From: CAZWRN01 sp964636275
Lineage (GTDB): Bacteria > Patescibacteriota > Microgenomatia > Daviesbacterales > UBA10151
Length of the DNA stretch: 8,346 nt
Direction: 5' to 3'
Assembly (NCBI GenBank): GCA_964636275.1
Contig: CAZWRN010000037.1
Span: 1 to 8,346 of the forward strand
Both the position numbers and the translations under genes were made by a program. This document shows, piece by piece, positions 1-6,419 of this stretch (the first letter of the stretch is position 1; every line of letters starts with the position of its first letter). The notes under the pieces are model-generated. The model saw only the letters and a list, made by a program, of their open reading frames with translations. It had not been told where the DNA came from and did not search any database.

Positions 1-1653
1 GGCCTAAGCTTGAGGCTATTTCATCTGCAAGTCACACAGGGGAAAGAAAATCGAGATCTGGCAGACTCCAACCGGATTCAGGTGAGAGTGATTCATGCGC
101 CAAGAGGAGTCATCTATGACCGGAATGGAAAAATATTGGCCCAAAATGACCCGGGATTTCGTTTGAAAGATTCATCCGAAAGTGGCAGGATTTCGTTTCG
201 TTCGATTACCCGGGAGGAGGCATTAAATTTAGAAATTAAAAATCCAGATCTAAGTCAAAATATTGAGGTTGATAATATCCGTTCATATCCGATGCAGGAG
301 AAAACAGCTCATCTTTTGGGATATGTCGGTGAGATTACCGAAGAAGAGTTGAAAGATCCGTCATATAGCAATTACCGTTTGGGAGATAAAGTCGGCCGAG
401 GAGGTGTTGAAGAAGCCTATGAAAAGGTACTTAAAGGGACAGATGGAGGAGAAATTATTGAAGTCGATGCCGCTGGAAAAAAAGTTCGGACTTTGCGTGA
501 GTCGGCTGCTATCCCCGGTCAAAACCTTTATTTATCTATCGATGCCGATTTACAGGGGCACGCTTTTGATAAATTGGCCGAAAATGTTAAAAAATCCAAC
601 AGTTGTTGTGGTGCTTTGGTAGCTCAGGATCCAAGAAATGGTGAGGTTTTAGCACTAGTATCGTTTCCTTCTTTTAATCCCCAGAAATTGTCAGAAGCTT
701 TGATAGACCCCCAAGCGCCAATGCTCAATCGGGTGATTGGCGGGACCTATCCACCTGGATCGACTTTTAAACTAGCCTCAGCCTTGGCTGGATTGGCCTC
801 CGGACGAATAACCCCGTCTACTAGGTATGAAGATACTGGTATCTTATCGCTCGGTCCTTTTACTTTTGCCAATTGGTACTTCACGCAACATGGCAGAAAA
901 GAGGAGGGGGGAGTGGATGTCGTTCGAGCCCTCAAACGGTCAAATGATATCTATTTTTATCAACTGGCGATTGCAACCAATGAAAAAATTATTGGGGATT
1001 ATTCCAAGAAGCTAAATCTCGGCCGCAAAGTAGGGATAGATATTCCGGGAGAAGTTGATGGTTTAATTCCAGACAATGACTGGAAGGTTAAACAGTTGAA
1101 TGAGGTCTGGTATCCAGGAGATACACTACATATGTCGATCGGACAGGGATTTGTGCTGTCTACTCCTCTTCAAATCAACAATCTGACCTCAATCTTTGCT
1201 CAAAATGGAGTGATGTTCCCTCCTCACGTGGCTTTAAAAATAACTCGGCCGACCGGGGAAACCATAAAATACTTTAAATATGACGAGGAAAAGATACCTG
1301 ATTTTAAGTTATCTGATATTAATGTTATTAAAAAAGGCTTAGAAGAAGTCCCTCGTGAAGGCGGCACTGCCTGGCCATTTTTTACTTTTCCAATACCTAC
1401 CGCTGGAAAAACAGGTACAGCCGAGTTTGGAGATCCCAAAAATAAAACTCACGCTTGGTATACCGGCTACGCGCCTGTTCAGGATCCAACTATTGTGGCG
1501 ACCAGTCTGATAGAGGCTGGGGGCGAAGGTTCAACCAATGCCAGTCCGATTGTTAAAGAGGTGTTTCGTTACTACTTCTCGCCTGATAAACAACATTTGA
1601 TTCCCGACTTAGGCCAAATAGCTACCGAATCGGCCCGCAGTTTGGGAGAATAG
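1..1653 (+). CDS. mrdA: Penicillin-binding protein 2 (peptidoglycan D,D-transpeptidase), 5' end cut by window
   Basis: Class B penicillin-binding protein that cross-links peptidoglycan stem peptides outside the membrane during cell elongation, normally with RodA and MreBCD. Residues here count from the in-frame TTG at base 10, which is not the true start: the frame is open to base 1 and the membrane anchor expected before the LFHLQV segment is missing. Residues 26-50 hold the family's APRG-IYDRNGKILA stretch. The pedestal (PBP dimer) domain follows to about 170, shorter than in proteobacterial PBP2. In the transpeptidase domain I see STFK at 251-254 with the nucleophile Ser251, SND at 311-313 (the SxN/D motif) and KTGT at 467-470, so it should be active. 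The TAG stop is followed 61 bp later by dprA. PBP3/FtsI is less likely because the pedestal and the SND-IYFYQLA context fit PBP2. Whether rodA or mreC lies upstream cannot be seen. Confidence 0.93.
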   Translation, partial: GLSLRLFHLQVTQGKENRDLADSNRIQVRVIHAPRGVIYDRNGKILAQNDPGFRLKDSSESGRISFRSITREEALNLEIKNPDLSQNIEVDNIRSYPMQEKTAHLLGYVGEITEEELKDPSYSNYRLGDKVGRGGVEEAYEKVLKGTDGGEIIEVDAAGKKVRTLRESAAIPGQNLYLSIDADLQGHAFDKLAENVKKSNSCCGALVAQDPRNGEVLALVSFPSFNPQKLSEALIDPQAPMLNRVIGGTYPPGSTFKLASALAGLASGRITPSTRYEDTGILSLGPFTFANWYFTQHGRKEEGGVDVVRALKRSNDIYFYQLAIATNEKIIGDYSKKLNLGRKVGIDIPGEVDGLIPDNDWKVKQLNEVWYPGDTLHMSIGQGFVLSTPLQINNLTSIFAQNGVMFPPHVALKITRPTGETIKYFKYDEEKIPDFKLSDINVIKKGLEEVPREGGTAWPFFTFPIPTAGKTGTAEFGDPKNKTHAWYTGYAPVQDPTIVATSLIEAGGEGSTNASPIVKEVFRYYFSPDKQHLIPDLGQIATESARSLGE

Positions 1654-1663
1654 ATTTGGACTC

Positions 1664-1692
1664 TTAACTTTTTTCAATAAATAAGCTACATT
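1664..1692 (+). promoter_or_regulatory. Weak candidate promoter for dprA
   Basis: In the mrdA-dprA gap, TTAACT (1664-1669) and TACATT (1687-1692) are 17 bp apart, each matching 4 of 6 bases of the sigma-70-type -35 and -10 consensus. A start near 1699 would give a leader of about 16 nt. No Shine-Dalgarno sequence precedes the ATG at 1715. A 7-bp direct repeat CGAAAAT (1696-1702 and 1707-1713) sits just before the start codon. Matches this weak arise by chance in AT-rich gaps, and dprA may instead be read through from mrdA. Confidence 0.25.
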
Positions 1693-1714
1693 AGGCGAAA
1701 ATTATCCGAAAATC

Positions 1715-2791
1715 ATGAATCAGAATGCTTTTCTAGTTGCATTACAGCTCGTTGATGGTTTGGGAGCAGTCCGGCTTCAGAAGTTGCTGCAGCATTTCAA
1801 GCAGCCACAGGCTATCTGGGAGGCTTCACTAGCAGATTTAGCTTTTTGTCAGATCCCCCAACCCATCCTGAAAAATTTGCAGTTTATGCGTCGGACTCTG
1901 GATCCAGCAGTTGAATATCAAAAGCTCATCAAGCAAGGCTTTTCCCTAATTAGTATCAACGATGACGCCTATCCAACCTCGCTTAAACAAATTCACCACC
2001 CACCAGTCCTGTTGTATATCAAAGGCGGGCTACCCAGTGTAGATTTCGCGATTGGGGTAGTAGGAACCAGGCAGGTAACCGGCTATGGTCGAAGTGTCAC
2101 ACGTCAGATTACTGCTGAGTTAGTCCAGGCTGGGTTTATTATTGTTTCTGGTTTGGCCAGAGGAGTAGATACAGTGGCTCATCAGACTGCAGTGGATTGT
2201 AACGGTCAGACAATCGCGGTATTAGGTGGAGGATTCAATCAGCTTTTTCCGGTTGAAAATACTAGACTAGCGGAAATTATTGCTGAAAAATACGGGGCTG
2301 TTATTAGTGAATACCATCCAGATATGCCCGCATTACCGGGTAATTTCCCGGCCCGCAATCGAATTATCGCCGGACTTTCTCAAGGAATTATTGTGACAGA
2401 GGCGACTATCGATTCTGGTTCTTTAATCACAGCTAAAATTGGACTGGATGAGGGGAAAAATATATATGCCGTTCCTGGGCCCATTACCTCATCCCAGTCC
2501 CATGGCCCTCTTGCTTTGATTAAAGAAGGGGCTACATTGGTGACCGGGGCTAAAGATATTTTAATGGACTTTGGACATTACAATGGTCAGCCAGTTGTAA
2601 AAGAAGCTAGTAATTTAAGTGAGCTGGAATATCAGATTATTTCTCTTTTAGCCAAAGAGAAAAATCACTTAGACGATCTGACCAGGTTACTAGGCCAACC
2701 AGCCGCAAAAGTTGCGGCTTCTTTAATCAAGTTGGAGCTTGAAGGGTATGTCTTTCATGAGGGGAATGGTCTATATATTAAAAATCTTTGA
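1715..2791 (+). CDS. dprA: DNA processing protein DprA/Smf
   Basis: DprA binds single-stranded DNA entering the cell during natural transformation and loads RecA onto it; it acts in the cytoplasm. The 358-residue length is normal for the family. Residues 5-55 form a helical N-terminal region with a helix-hairpin-helix-like DGLGAVRLQKLL segment. Residues 64-285 are the Rossmann-like core, with GVVGTRQVTGYG (114-125), SGLARGVDTVAH (145-156), FPARNRIIAGLS (211-222), SGSLITA (234-240) and HGPLALIKEGA (263-273). Residues 298-356 look like the winged-helix C-terminal domain found in many DprA proteins. All core motifs are intact. The ATG at 1715 has no Shine-Dalgarno sequence but fits the expected N-terminus. 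The TGA stop is followed by a short exported protein gene, not by topA as in many bacteria. No other competence gene is in the window. Confidence 0.96.
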   Translation: MNQNAFLVALQLVDGLGAVRLQKLLQHFKQPQAIWEASLADLAFCQIPQPILKNLQFMRRTLDPAVEYQKLIKQGFSLISINDDAYPTSLKQIHHPPVLLYIKGGLPSVDFAIGVVGTRQVTGYGRSVTRQITAELVQAGFIIVSGLARGVDTVAHQTAVDCNGQTIAVLGGGFNQLFPVENTRLAEIIAEKYGAVISEYHPDMPALPGNFPARNRIIAGLSQGIIVTEATIDSGSLITAKIGLDEGKNIYAVPGPITSSQSHGPLALIKEGATLVTGAKDILMDFGHYNGQPVVKEASNLSELEYQIISLLAKEKNHLDDLTRLLGQPAAKVAASLIKLELEGYVFHEGNGLYIKNL

Positions 2792-2816
2792 CTCAGAAGC
2801 CAACATTTGGCACAAT
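2788..2816 (+). promoter_or_regulatory. Candidate promoter overlapping the dprA stop codon
   Basis: TTGACT (2788-2793, 5 of 6 to the -35 consensus) contains the dprA TGA stop and lies 17 bp before CACAAT (2811-2816, 4 of 6 to the -10). Transcription would begin near 2823, leaving only a few bases before the ATG at 2828. An alternative -10, TATATT (2818-2823, 5 of 6), has no matching -35 at the right distance. The -10 CACAAT lacks the usual first T, so support is moderate at best. Confidence 0.35.
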
Positions 2817-2827
2817 CTATATTAGAG

Positions 2828-3208
2828 ATGAAAAAAAGAGATAAACTAACTTTACTGGTGTTTCTCGTAATTGTGGTCACCTCATTAGCCACAGTGTTTG
2901 CCAACAGTGGAAACCCTTTTGAAAGGAAGGTTAAAAATAGTTACAAACCAGGAGTTGACGTCGAGGCCGATAGTGCCGTCAATCAAGCCAAAAAAGTTTA
3001 TTTGCAAAAAAAAGATCAGGGAATAGATTTCACTGATGGCCCTTGTTTAACCAATGATCTGTTGCCTGACTGGGTGGCCGATATTGTTCACAACCCCCGC
3101 CAAAATATGGACAATTTGCCGGAAAATCAGTGCGCTGCCTACACCGAGGGTCGGGCGAAACATTTTGTCGAAATGGATCCCAATGGGGAGATTATCCGTG
3201 TCTTCTAA
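2828..3208 (+). CDS. Small exported or membrane-anchored protein of unknown function
   Basis: I do not recognise a named family. From the ATG at 2828 the product is 126 residues. It has a basic start (MKKRDK), a hydrophobic segment at about 7-25 and a possible signal peptidase site after VFA (23-25), so it is probably exported or held by one N-terminal helix. The mature part has two cysteines, Cys73 (GPCLTNDLLPDW) and Cys102 (ENQCAAY), that could form a disulfide outside the cell. The end, AKHFVEMDPNGEIIRVF, reads like an ordered, conserved C-terminus. I chose this ATG over the in-frame TTG at 2807 because it starts a classic signal sequence. The only ribosome-site-like bases are AGAG directly before it. 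It lies 36 bp after dprA and 52 bp before the membrane AAA+ gene, in the same direction, suggesting shared expression or a shared job. No catalytic motif is evident. Confidence 0.85.
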   Translation: MKKRDKLTLLVFLVIVVTSLATVFANSGNPFERKVKNSYKPGVDVEADSAVNQAKKVYLQKKDQGIDFTDGPCLTNDLLPDWVADIVHNPRQNMDNLPENQCAAYTEGRAKHFVEMDPNGEIIRVF

Positions 3209-3252
3209 TTCACTGATTAACTAATTCACTGATATACTCATTTACTGGTACA
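3205..3252 (+). repeat. Three tandem 16-bp repeats just upstream of the AAA+ gene
   Basis: Three head-to-tail 16-bp units fill almost the whole gap: CTAATTCACTGATTAA (3205-3220), CTAATTCACTGATATA (3221-3236) and the more diverged CTCATTTACTGGTACA (3237-3252, 12 of 16 identical to the second). The first unit overlaps the TAA stop of the preceding gene. Each unit carries TTCACT or TTTACT, which resembles a -35 box, and each junction with the following CT makes a -10-like hexamer (TTAACT, TATACT, TACACT). The array may therefore be a set of duplicated promoters or a repeated operator. Confidence 0.85.
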
Positions 3253-3254
3253 CT
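3225..3254 (+). promoter_or_regulatory. Candidate promoter for the membrane AAA+ gene (leaderless geometry)
   Basis: TTCACT (3225-3230, 4 of 6 to the -35) and TACACT (3249-3254, 4 of 6 to the -10) are 18 bp apart. The hexamer ends 6 nt before the ATG at 3261, so transcription would start on the start codon itself. An upstream copy in the tandem repeats, TTCACT (3209-3214) and TATACT (3233-3238, 5 of 6), has the same 18-bp spacing and would give a leader of about 16 nt. AAGAG (3255-3259) lies too close to the ATG for an ordinary Shine-Dalgarno site. Confidence 0.45.
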
Positions 3255-3260
3255 AAGAGT

Positions 3261-5816
3261 ATGCTCCTGCCTGTGCATCTGATCTATTTTTGGTACGTCG
3301 ACGGTATTCAGACCTTCATTCGAACCTGGCGCAATCTGCTTTTTTTGATTGAAGAGGATATGGCGGTCTCTTTGATGTGGCGACTTTTATTTACGCCACT
3401 ATTTCATGATGATTCCTTTGTCGGACGTATTCTGAGTTTGATATTTAGGGTTGTAAGGATAATCAGCGGTATTATTACCATGATTTTTGCCACCCTGGTA
3501 ATGGGCCTAGTCACTCTATTTTGGTTTGCCCTACCAGGATTGTTTGTATTAAGTTTTTTACCCCAACAGGCTACTCTGATGACATCAGTTCCTCCTGAAT
3601 GGGCGCGGTTTTTTTACTATTTTACAACTGGAGGAATGATCTTTGGTCTGTCACTTTTTTTACAACATTTAATTTACCATCCGATCAAAAAAACTTGGCA
3701 GATCGCCAGTGCCAAAGATCTGTATCAGGCGAGTAGAGTCAAAAAATCTCAGACAGGTTTTCAGGATCTCATTCAGACTGCAGATATCAAAAAATTACTT
3801 GTCACGCTAGAATTGGATCAATCTCAATTACCACAAGCCTCGTTGGTTGATAGCTCTAAACTCGCTCAAACCGCTTTTGAACTGGCCAAACAGCGCAACG
3901 CGCCCCATATCACCCGAGCTGATTTTTTTCTGGCCTACTTAAAACTATTGCCTGAAATGCAGCACTTTATGATAGTTCATGAAACCCCGCTGGAGGCTTT
4001 TATGCAGGCCCAAAACTATCTGGAAGAAACTGCGCTGCAGTGGCGAAAAATTATGATCTGGGAGGAAGATTTTCATACCAGACATTTAAAAGGGGTCAAC
4101 CGGGGCTGGCTGAGTGCACCAACCCCCTCTCTGGATGCTATTTCTGAAGATCTGACCAAAGCAGTCTATCGGCAGAATTTCGAAGATTTTTTGGGCCGAA
4201 AGGGGGTAGTGTCACAAGTATTGTCGATCTTATCTCAAGACAGCGAGCGCAATGTTTTGTTGGTTGGCGAGCCAGGTAGTGGGAAAAGTACGCTGGTTCG
4301 CCACTTGGCCAAGCTGATAGTGGCTGGGGATGCTCCGGATATACTGGCGACCAAACGAATAGTTCAGTTAGACAGCAGCCGGATTTTATCTGGTGTCACC
4401 AGTGAAGGCGAGATGGCCCAGGTTTTAAAAGCCGCTTTTGATGAGATCACAGCAATCGGCGATATCATAGTCTACATTGATGAGATACACGAGCTAGGGA
4501 TCGGGGATGCCGGGAAAAATTTCAATCTGTATGCACTATTAATGCCATATCTAGAATCAAACAGTTTTCAGTTTATCGCCTCCACAGAAAATGACAATTA
4601 TGCCAGAATTATTGAAAAAGAGGGGAGTCTGGTCAGACTGTTTCATAAAGTCGAGATGCCAGAGGCGACGCTGACTGAAACGCTGGAGATATTAAAAAAC
4701 CGAGCTATTGAGCTGGAAATGGCTAAGCAGGTCAAAACCACTTTTTCAGCACTGGCTTTTATGGCGCAAAAAGCCAAGCAATTTATTCATGAGCGGACTC
4801 TGCCAGATTCAGCACTGTATTTATTTCAGGAGTGTAAAACACAAGCCACCGGCAATCAGATCACAACAGATACGGTCAAATCAGTCCTGTCCCGTCAGAT
4901 CAATGTCCCGATAGTTGATCTGGATGCTTCGCAAAAGCAGACTCTATTGCAGATGGAGGCTGTCATTCATCAGCAAATGATCGGGCAGGATCAGGCGGTC
5001 AAAGTAGTGGCAGATACCCTGCGCCGGGCTGCTACAGCCATGCGGGAAGAAAGCCGACCTATCGGGTCATTTTTGTTTGTTGGACCGACCGGTGTGGGTA
5101 AAACTGAGCTGGCAAAAATCCTGGCTGAAGTGTATTTCAAACAACGAAATGCCTTTGTCCGTTTTGATATGTCAGAGTACCAAACCCCGGAAGCAGTCAA
5201 TAGGCTCCTAGGAACCAGGGATAACCCGGGCGAATTAACTGAAACTATCAAAAACAAACCGTACTGTTTAATTCTGCTCGATGAGTTTGAAAAAGCCAAT
5301 TCACAAATTCTGACTCTATTTTTACAAATACTGGAAGACGGTCGCCTGACAGGAGGGGATGGCAAAACGGTTGATTTTACCAATACTATTATTATCGCCA
5401 CTTCCAACGCCGGTTCAGTCACAATCGCTCAAGAACTGAGCCAAGATAAGCCACTGGATCTGATTGAAAACGATGTCCGCCAGGAGTTACTGACCCTGAT
5501 GAAGCCGGAGCTGGTCAACCGCTTTGATTCGATTGTCATCTTTAAACCTTTATCCCAGTTTGATCTGGAAAAAATAGTGACTATCAAGCTCAGAGTAGTC
5601 AGGGAACAGCTGATTGAGCAAGGCTATGTAGTGGATTTTAGTAAAGATCTGATTACAGAGCTCGCCAGAAGAGGCTATGATCCGGTATTGGGAGCCAGGC
5701 CATTGAGAAGATTGATCCAGGATACCCTGGAGGCCAATATTTCAAAAATGATCTTAAAAGATGAATTAAAAAAAGGCGAGGCTATTACTCTAAGTCAGGC
5801 TATTTTAAACAACTAG
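3261..5816 (+). CDS. Membrane-anchored double-AAA+ ATPase of the Clp/Hsp100 type
   Basis: An 851-residue relative of ClpA/ClpC/ClpB with an added membrane domain. Hydrophobic segments lie at about 57-80, 82-102 and 116-138, after an aromatic-rich amphipathic N-terminus; the ATPase part should be cytoplasmic. Residues 198-255 resemble half of a Clp N domain. NBD1 has Walker A GEPGSGKST (336-344), Walker B IVYIDEIH (403-410) and one arginine, Arg459, where ClpA/ClpB have an RR pair. NBD2 has Walker A GPTGVGKTE (608-616), Walker B LILLDEFEKA (670-679), sensor 1 ATSNAG (713-718), arginine finger in PELVNRFD (749-756) and sensor 2 GARPLRR (811-817). There is no ClpB-type coiled-coil middle domain and no IGL/VGF-like ClpP-binding loop. 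The pore tyrosines are missing: NBD1 reads SGVTSEGE where ClpA has AGTKYRGD, and NBD2 lacks the GYVG segment. It probably remodels proteins at the membrane; substrates are unknown. I left the gene name blank because it is not an ordinary ClpA, ClpB or ClpC. Confidence 0.9.
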   Translation: MLLPVHLIYFWYVDGIQTFIRTWRNLLFLIEEDMAVSLMWRLLFTPLFHDDSFVGRILSLIFRVVRIISGIITMIFATLVMGLVTLFWFALPGLFVLSFLPQQATLMTSVPPEWARFFYYFTTGGMIFGLSLFLQHLIYHPIKKTWQIASAKDLYQASRVKKSQTGFQDLIQTADIKKLLVTLELDQSQLPQASLVDSSKLAQTAFELAKQRNAPHITRADFFLAYLKLLPEMQHFMIVHETPLEAFMQAQNYLEETALQWRKIMIWEEDFHTRHLKGVNRGWLSAPTPSLDAISEDLTKAVYRQNFEDFLGRKGVVSQVLSILSQDSERNVLLVGEPGSGKSTLVRHLAKLIVAGDAPDILATKRIVQLDSSRILSGVTSEGEMAQVLKAAFDEITAIGDIIVYIDEIHELGIGDAGKNFNLYALLMPYLESNSFQFIASTENDNYARIIEKEGSLVRLFHKVEMPEATLTETLEILKNRAIELEMAKQVKTTFSALAFMAQKAKQFIHERTLPDSALYLFQECKTQATGNQITTDTVKSVLSRQINVPIVDLDASQKQTLLQMEAVIHQQMIGQDQAVKVVADTLRRAATAMREESRPIGSFLFVGPTGVGKTELAKILAEVYFKQRNAFVRFDMSEYQTPEAVNRLLGTRDNPGELTETIKNKPYCLILLDEFEKANSQILTLFLQILEDGRLTGGDGKTVDFTNTIIIATSNAGSVTIAQELSQDKPLDLIENDVRQELLTLMKPELVNRFDSIVIFKPLSQFDLEKIVTIKLRVVREQLIEQGYVVDFSKDLITELARRGYDPVLGARPLRRLIQDTLEANISKMILKDELKKGEAITLSQAILNN

Positions 5817-5817
5817 G

Positions 5818-5846
5818 TTGCGATTCTTACACTATAGGTATAAAAT
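5818..5846 (+). promoter_or_regulatory. Candidate promoter for the lipoprotein gene (leaderless geometry)
   Basis: TTGCGA (5818-5823, 4 of 6 to the -35) and TAAAAT (5841-5846, 5 of 6 to the -10) have the optimal 17-bp spacing. The -10 ends exactly 6 nt before the ATG at 5853, so the predicted transcript starts on the start codon. The gap between genes is only 36 bp and contains no Shine-Dalgarno sequence, which agrees with a leaderless message. An overlapping alternative -10 is TATAAA (5839-5844) with 15-bp spacing. Confidence 0.55.
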
Positions 5847-5852
5847 TACACT

Positions 5853-6335
5853 ATGAGATTTAATCCTGAATATTTAAAAGAAATCGGCAGAAGATCTTGC
5901 TATGCTTTTTTGCTGGCTCAAACAGCATTTGTTGGTTGTCAGGCACCTGAGGAGCGTGTCCAAAATTATCCTGGCAAACCCGAAGTAACTTTGTACCCGG
6001 AAGTAATTTGCGATAAAAATGGATCACCAAAACTTTCAGTTAGGTATAAAGCCGGAGATCCTATTGAAGGTCTGGTTATCAGAATTATTGACCAGGATTC
6101 ACGATTAGGCTTTATGCATCCGGTTGAGCCAAACAATTCACTTAGTGGGACAGTCGATTTTAAGGGAGTAAATTACAACAGCAATGGTCAAAAAACAGTA
6201 GTTCCTTTGACCCCTGGTCAAACTGTCGGCGTTTCAGCCGCCAGTGTATCGGAAGCTAGAGAGGGATCAGGTACGATTGTCGCCGCCGCGCCACTGACAC
6301 CTCTTAAATCAATCAAATTAGACTGTAGAAAATAA
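5853..6335 (+). CDS. Probable small lipoprotein of unknown function
   Basis: I do not recognise a family. The 160-residue product begins with a charged stretch containing Arg13-Arg14, a hydrophobic run at about 16-27 and FVGC with Cys29. This resembles a lipobox, so lipid attachment at Cys29 after signal cleavage is likely; Phe at -3 is uncommon, which leaves a simple signal peptide or anchor possible. The mature part is rich in short alternating hydrophobic segments, Gly, Pro and Ser, as expected for a small beta-sandwich. Cys53 and Cys158 near its two ends could form a disulfide. No catalytic motif stands out. The gene sits 36 bp after the membrane AAA+ gene and 84 bp before topA. Its position and predicted surface location make it a candidate partner of the AAA+ protein and the small exported protein, but only the gene order supports that. 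The start is fixed by the signal sequence and the promoter geometry. Confidence 0.82.
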   Translation: MRFNPEYLKEIGRRSCYAFLLAQTAFVGCQAPEERVQNYPGKPEVTLYPEVICDKNGSPKLSVRYKAGDPIEGLVIRIIDQDSRLGFMHPVEPNNSLSGTVDFKGVNYNSNGQKTVVPLTPGQTVGVSAASVSEAREGSGTIVAAAPLTPLKSIKLDCRK

Positions 6336-6385
6336 ATCTTGACACCTAAGTTACAATTTAAATGTTTGTGTGGTGTATTACCTCT

Positions 6386-6415
6386 ATATACTACCTACTA
6401 AATACCATATACTAC
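6386..6415 (+). repeat. Direct repeat ATATACTAC x2 in the topA upstream region
   Basis: ATATACTAC occurs at 6386-6394 and 6407-6415. The copies are 21 bp apart, about two helical turns. Each contains the -10-like hexamer TATACT (6387-6392 and 6408-6413). The pair could be duplicated -10 elements or two half-sites for a regulator. A short repeat in an AT-rich 84-bp gap can also arise by chance. Confidence 0.6.
6408..6413 (+). promoter_or_regulatory. Candidate -10 element for topA (leaderless geometry)
   Basis: TATACT matches 5 of 6 bases of the -10 consensus and ends exactly 6 nt before the ATG at 6420, predicting transcription from the start codon. The -35 position 17 bp upstream (TATATA, 6385-6390) matches only 3 of 6. 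The gap does contain a perfect TTGACA at 6339-6344, but no good -10 lies 16-18 bp after it. No Shine-Dalgarno sequence precedes the ATG (ACTACTTGA). Confidence 0.45.
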
Positions 6416-6419
6416 TTGA

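Noticed and set aside
10..12. TTG as the start of the PBP2 gene
   Set aside because: The frame is open to base 1, and PBP2 needs an N-terminal membrane anchor that this start would omit. The gene begins upstream of the window.
2807..2827. Upstream TTG start for the small exported protein
   Set aside because: It adds seven residues before a typical basic signal-peptide start (MKKRDK). The ATG at 2828 fits better.
2789..2827. Possible recoding of TGA that would fuse dprA to the small exported protein
   Set aside because: The two genes are in the same frame with only this TGA between them. However, dprA is already full length, the other genes contain no internal TGA, and the downstream product starts with a signal sequence. 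A shared frame has a one in three chance.
4991..5422. Antisense reading frame opposite the second ATPase module
   Set aside because: It mirrors the codon pattern of a strongly conserved gene, has no recognisable domain and no start signals. Other antisense frames in the window were left out for the same reason.
5810..5820. CAAC-TAG-GTTG inverted repeat at the end of the AAA+ gene as a terminator
   Set aside because: Only four base pairs with a 3-base loop and no T-run after it; too weak to stop transcription.
5889..5905. Twin-arginine (Tat) export signal in the lipoprotein-like protein
   Set aside because: GRRSCYAFLL has paired arginines but lacks the usual residues around them, and the FVGC site points to lipoprotein processing instead.
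6339..6344. Perfect TTGACA as the topA -35 element
   Set aside because: No acceptable -10 hexamer lies 16-18 bp downstream; TACAAT at 6352 is too close and TATACT at 6387 too far.
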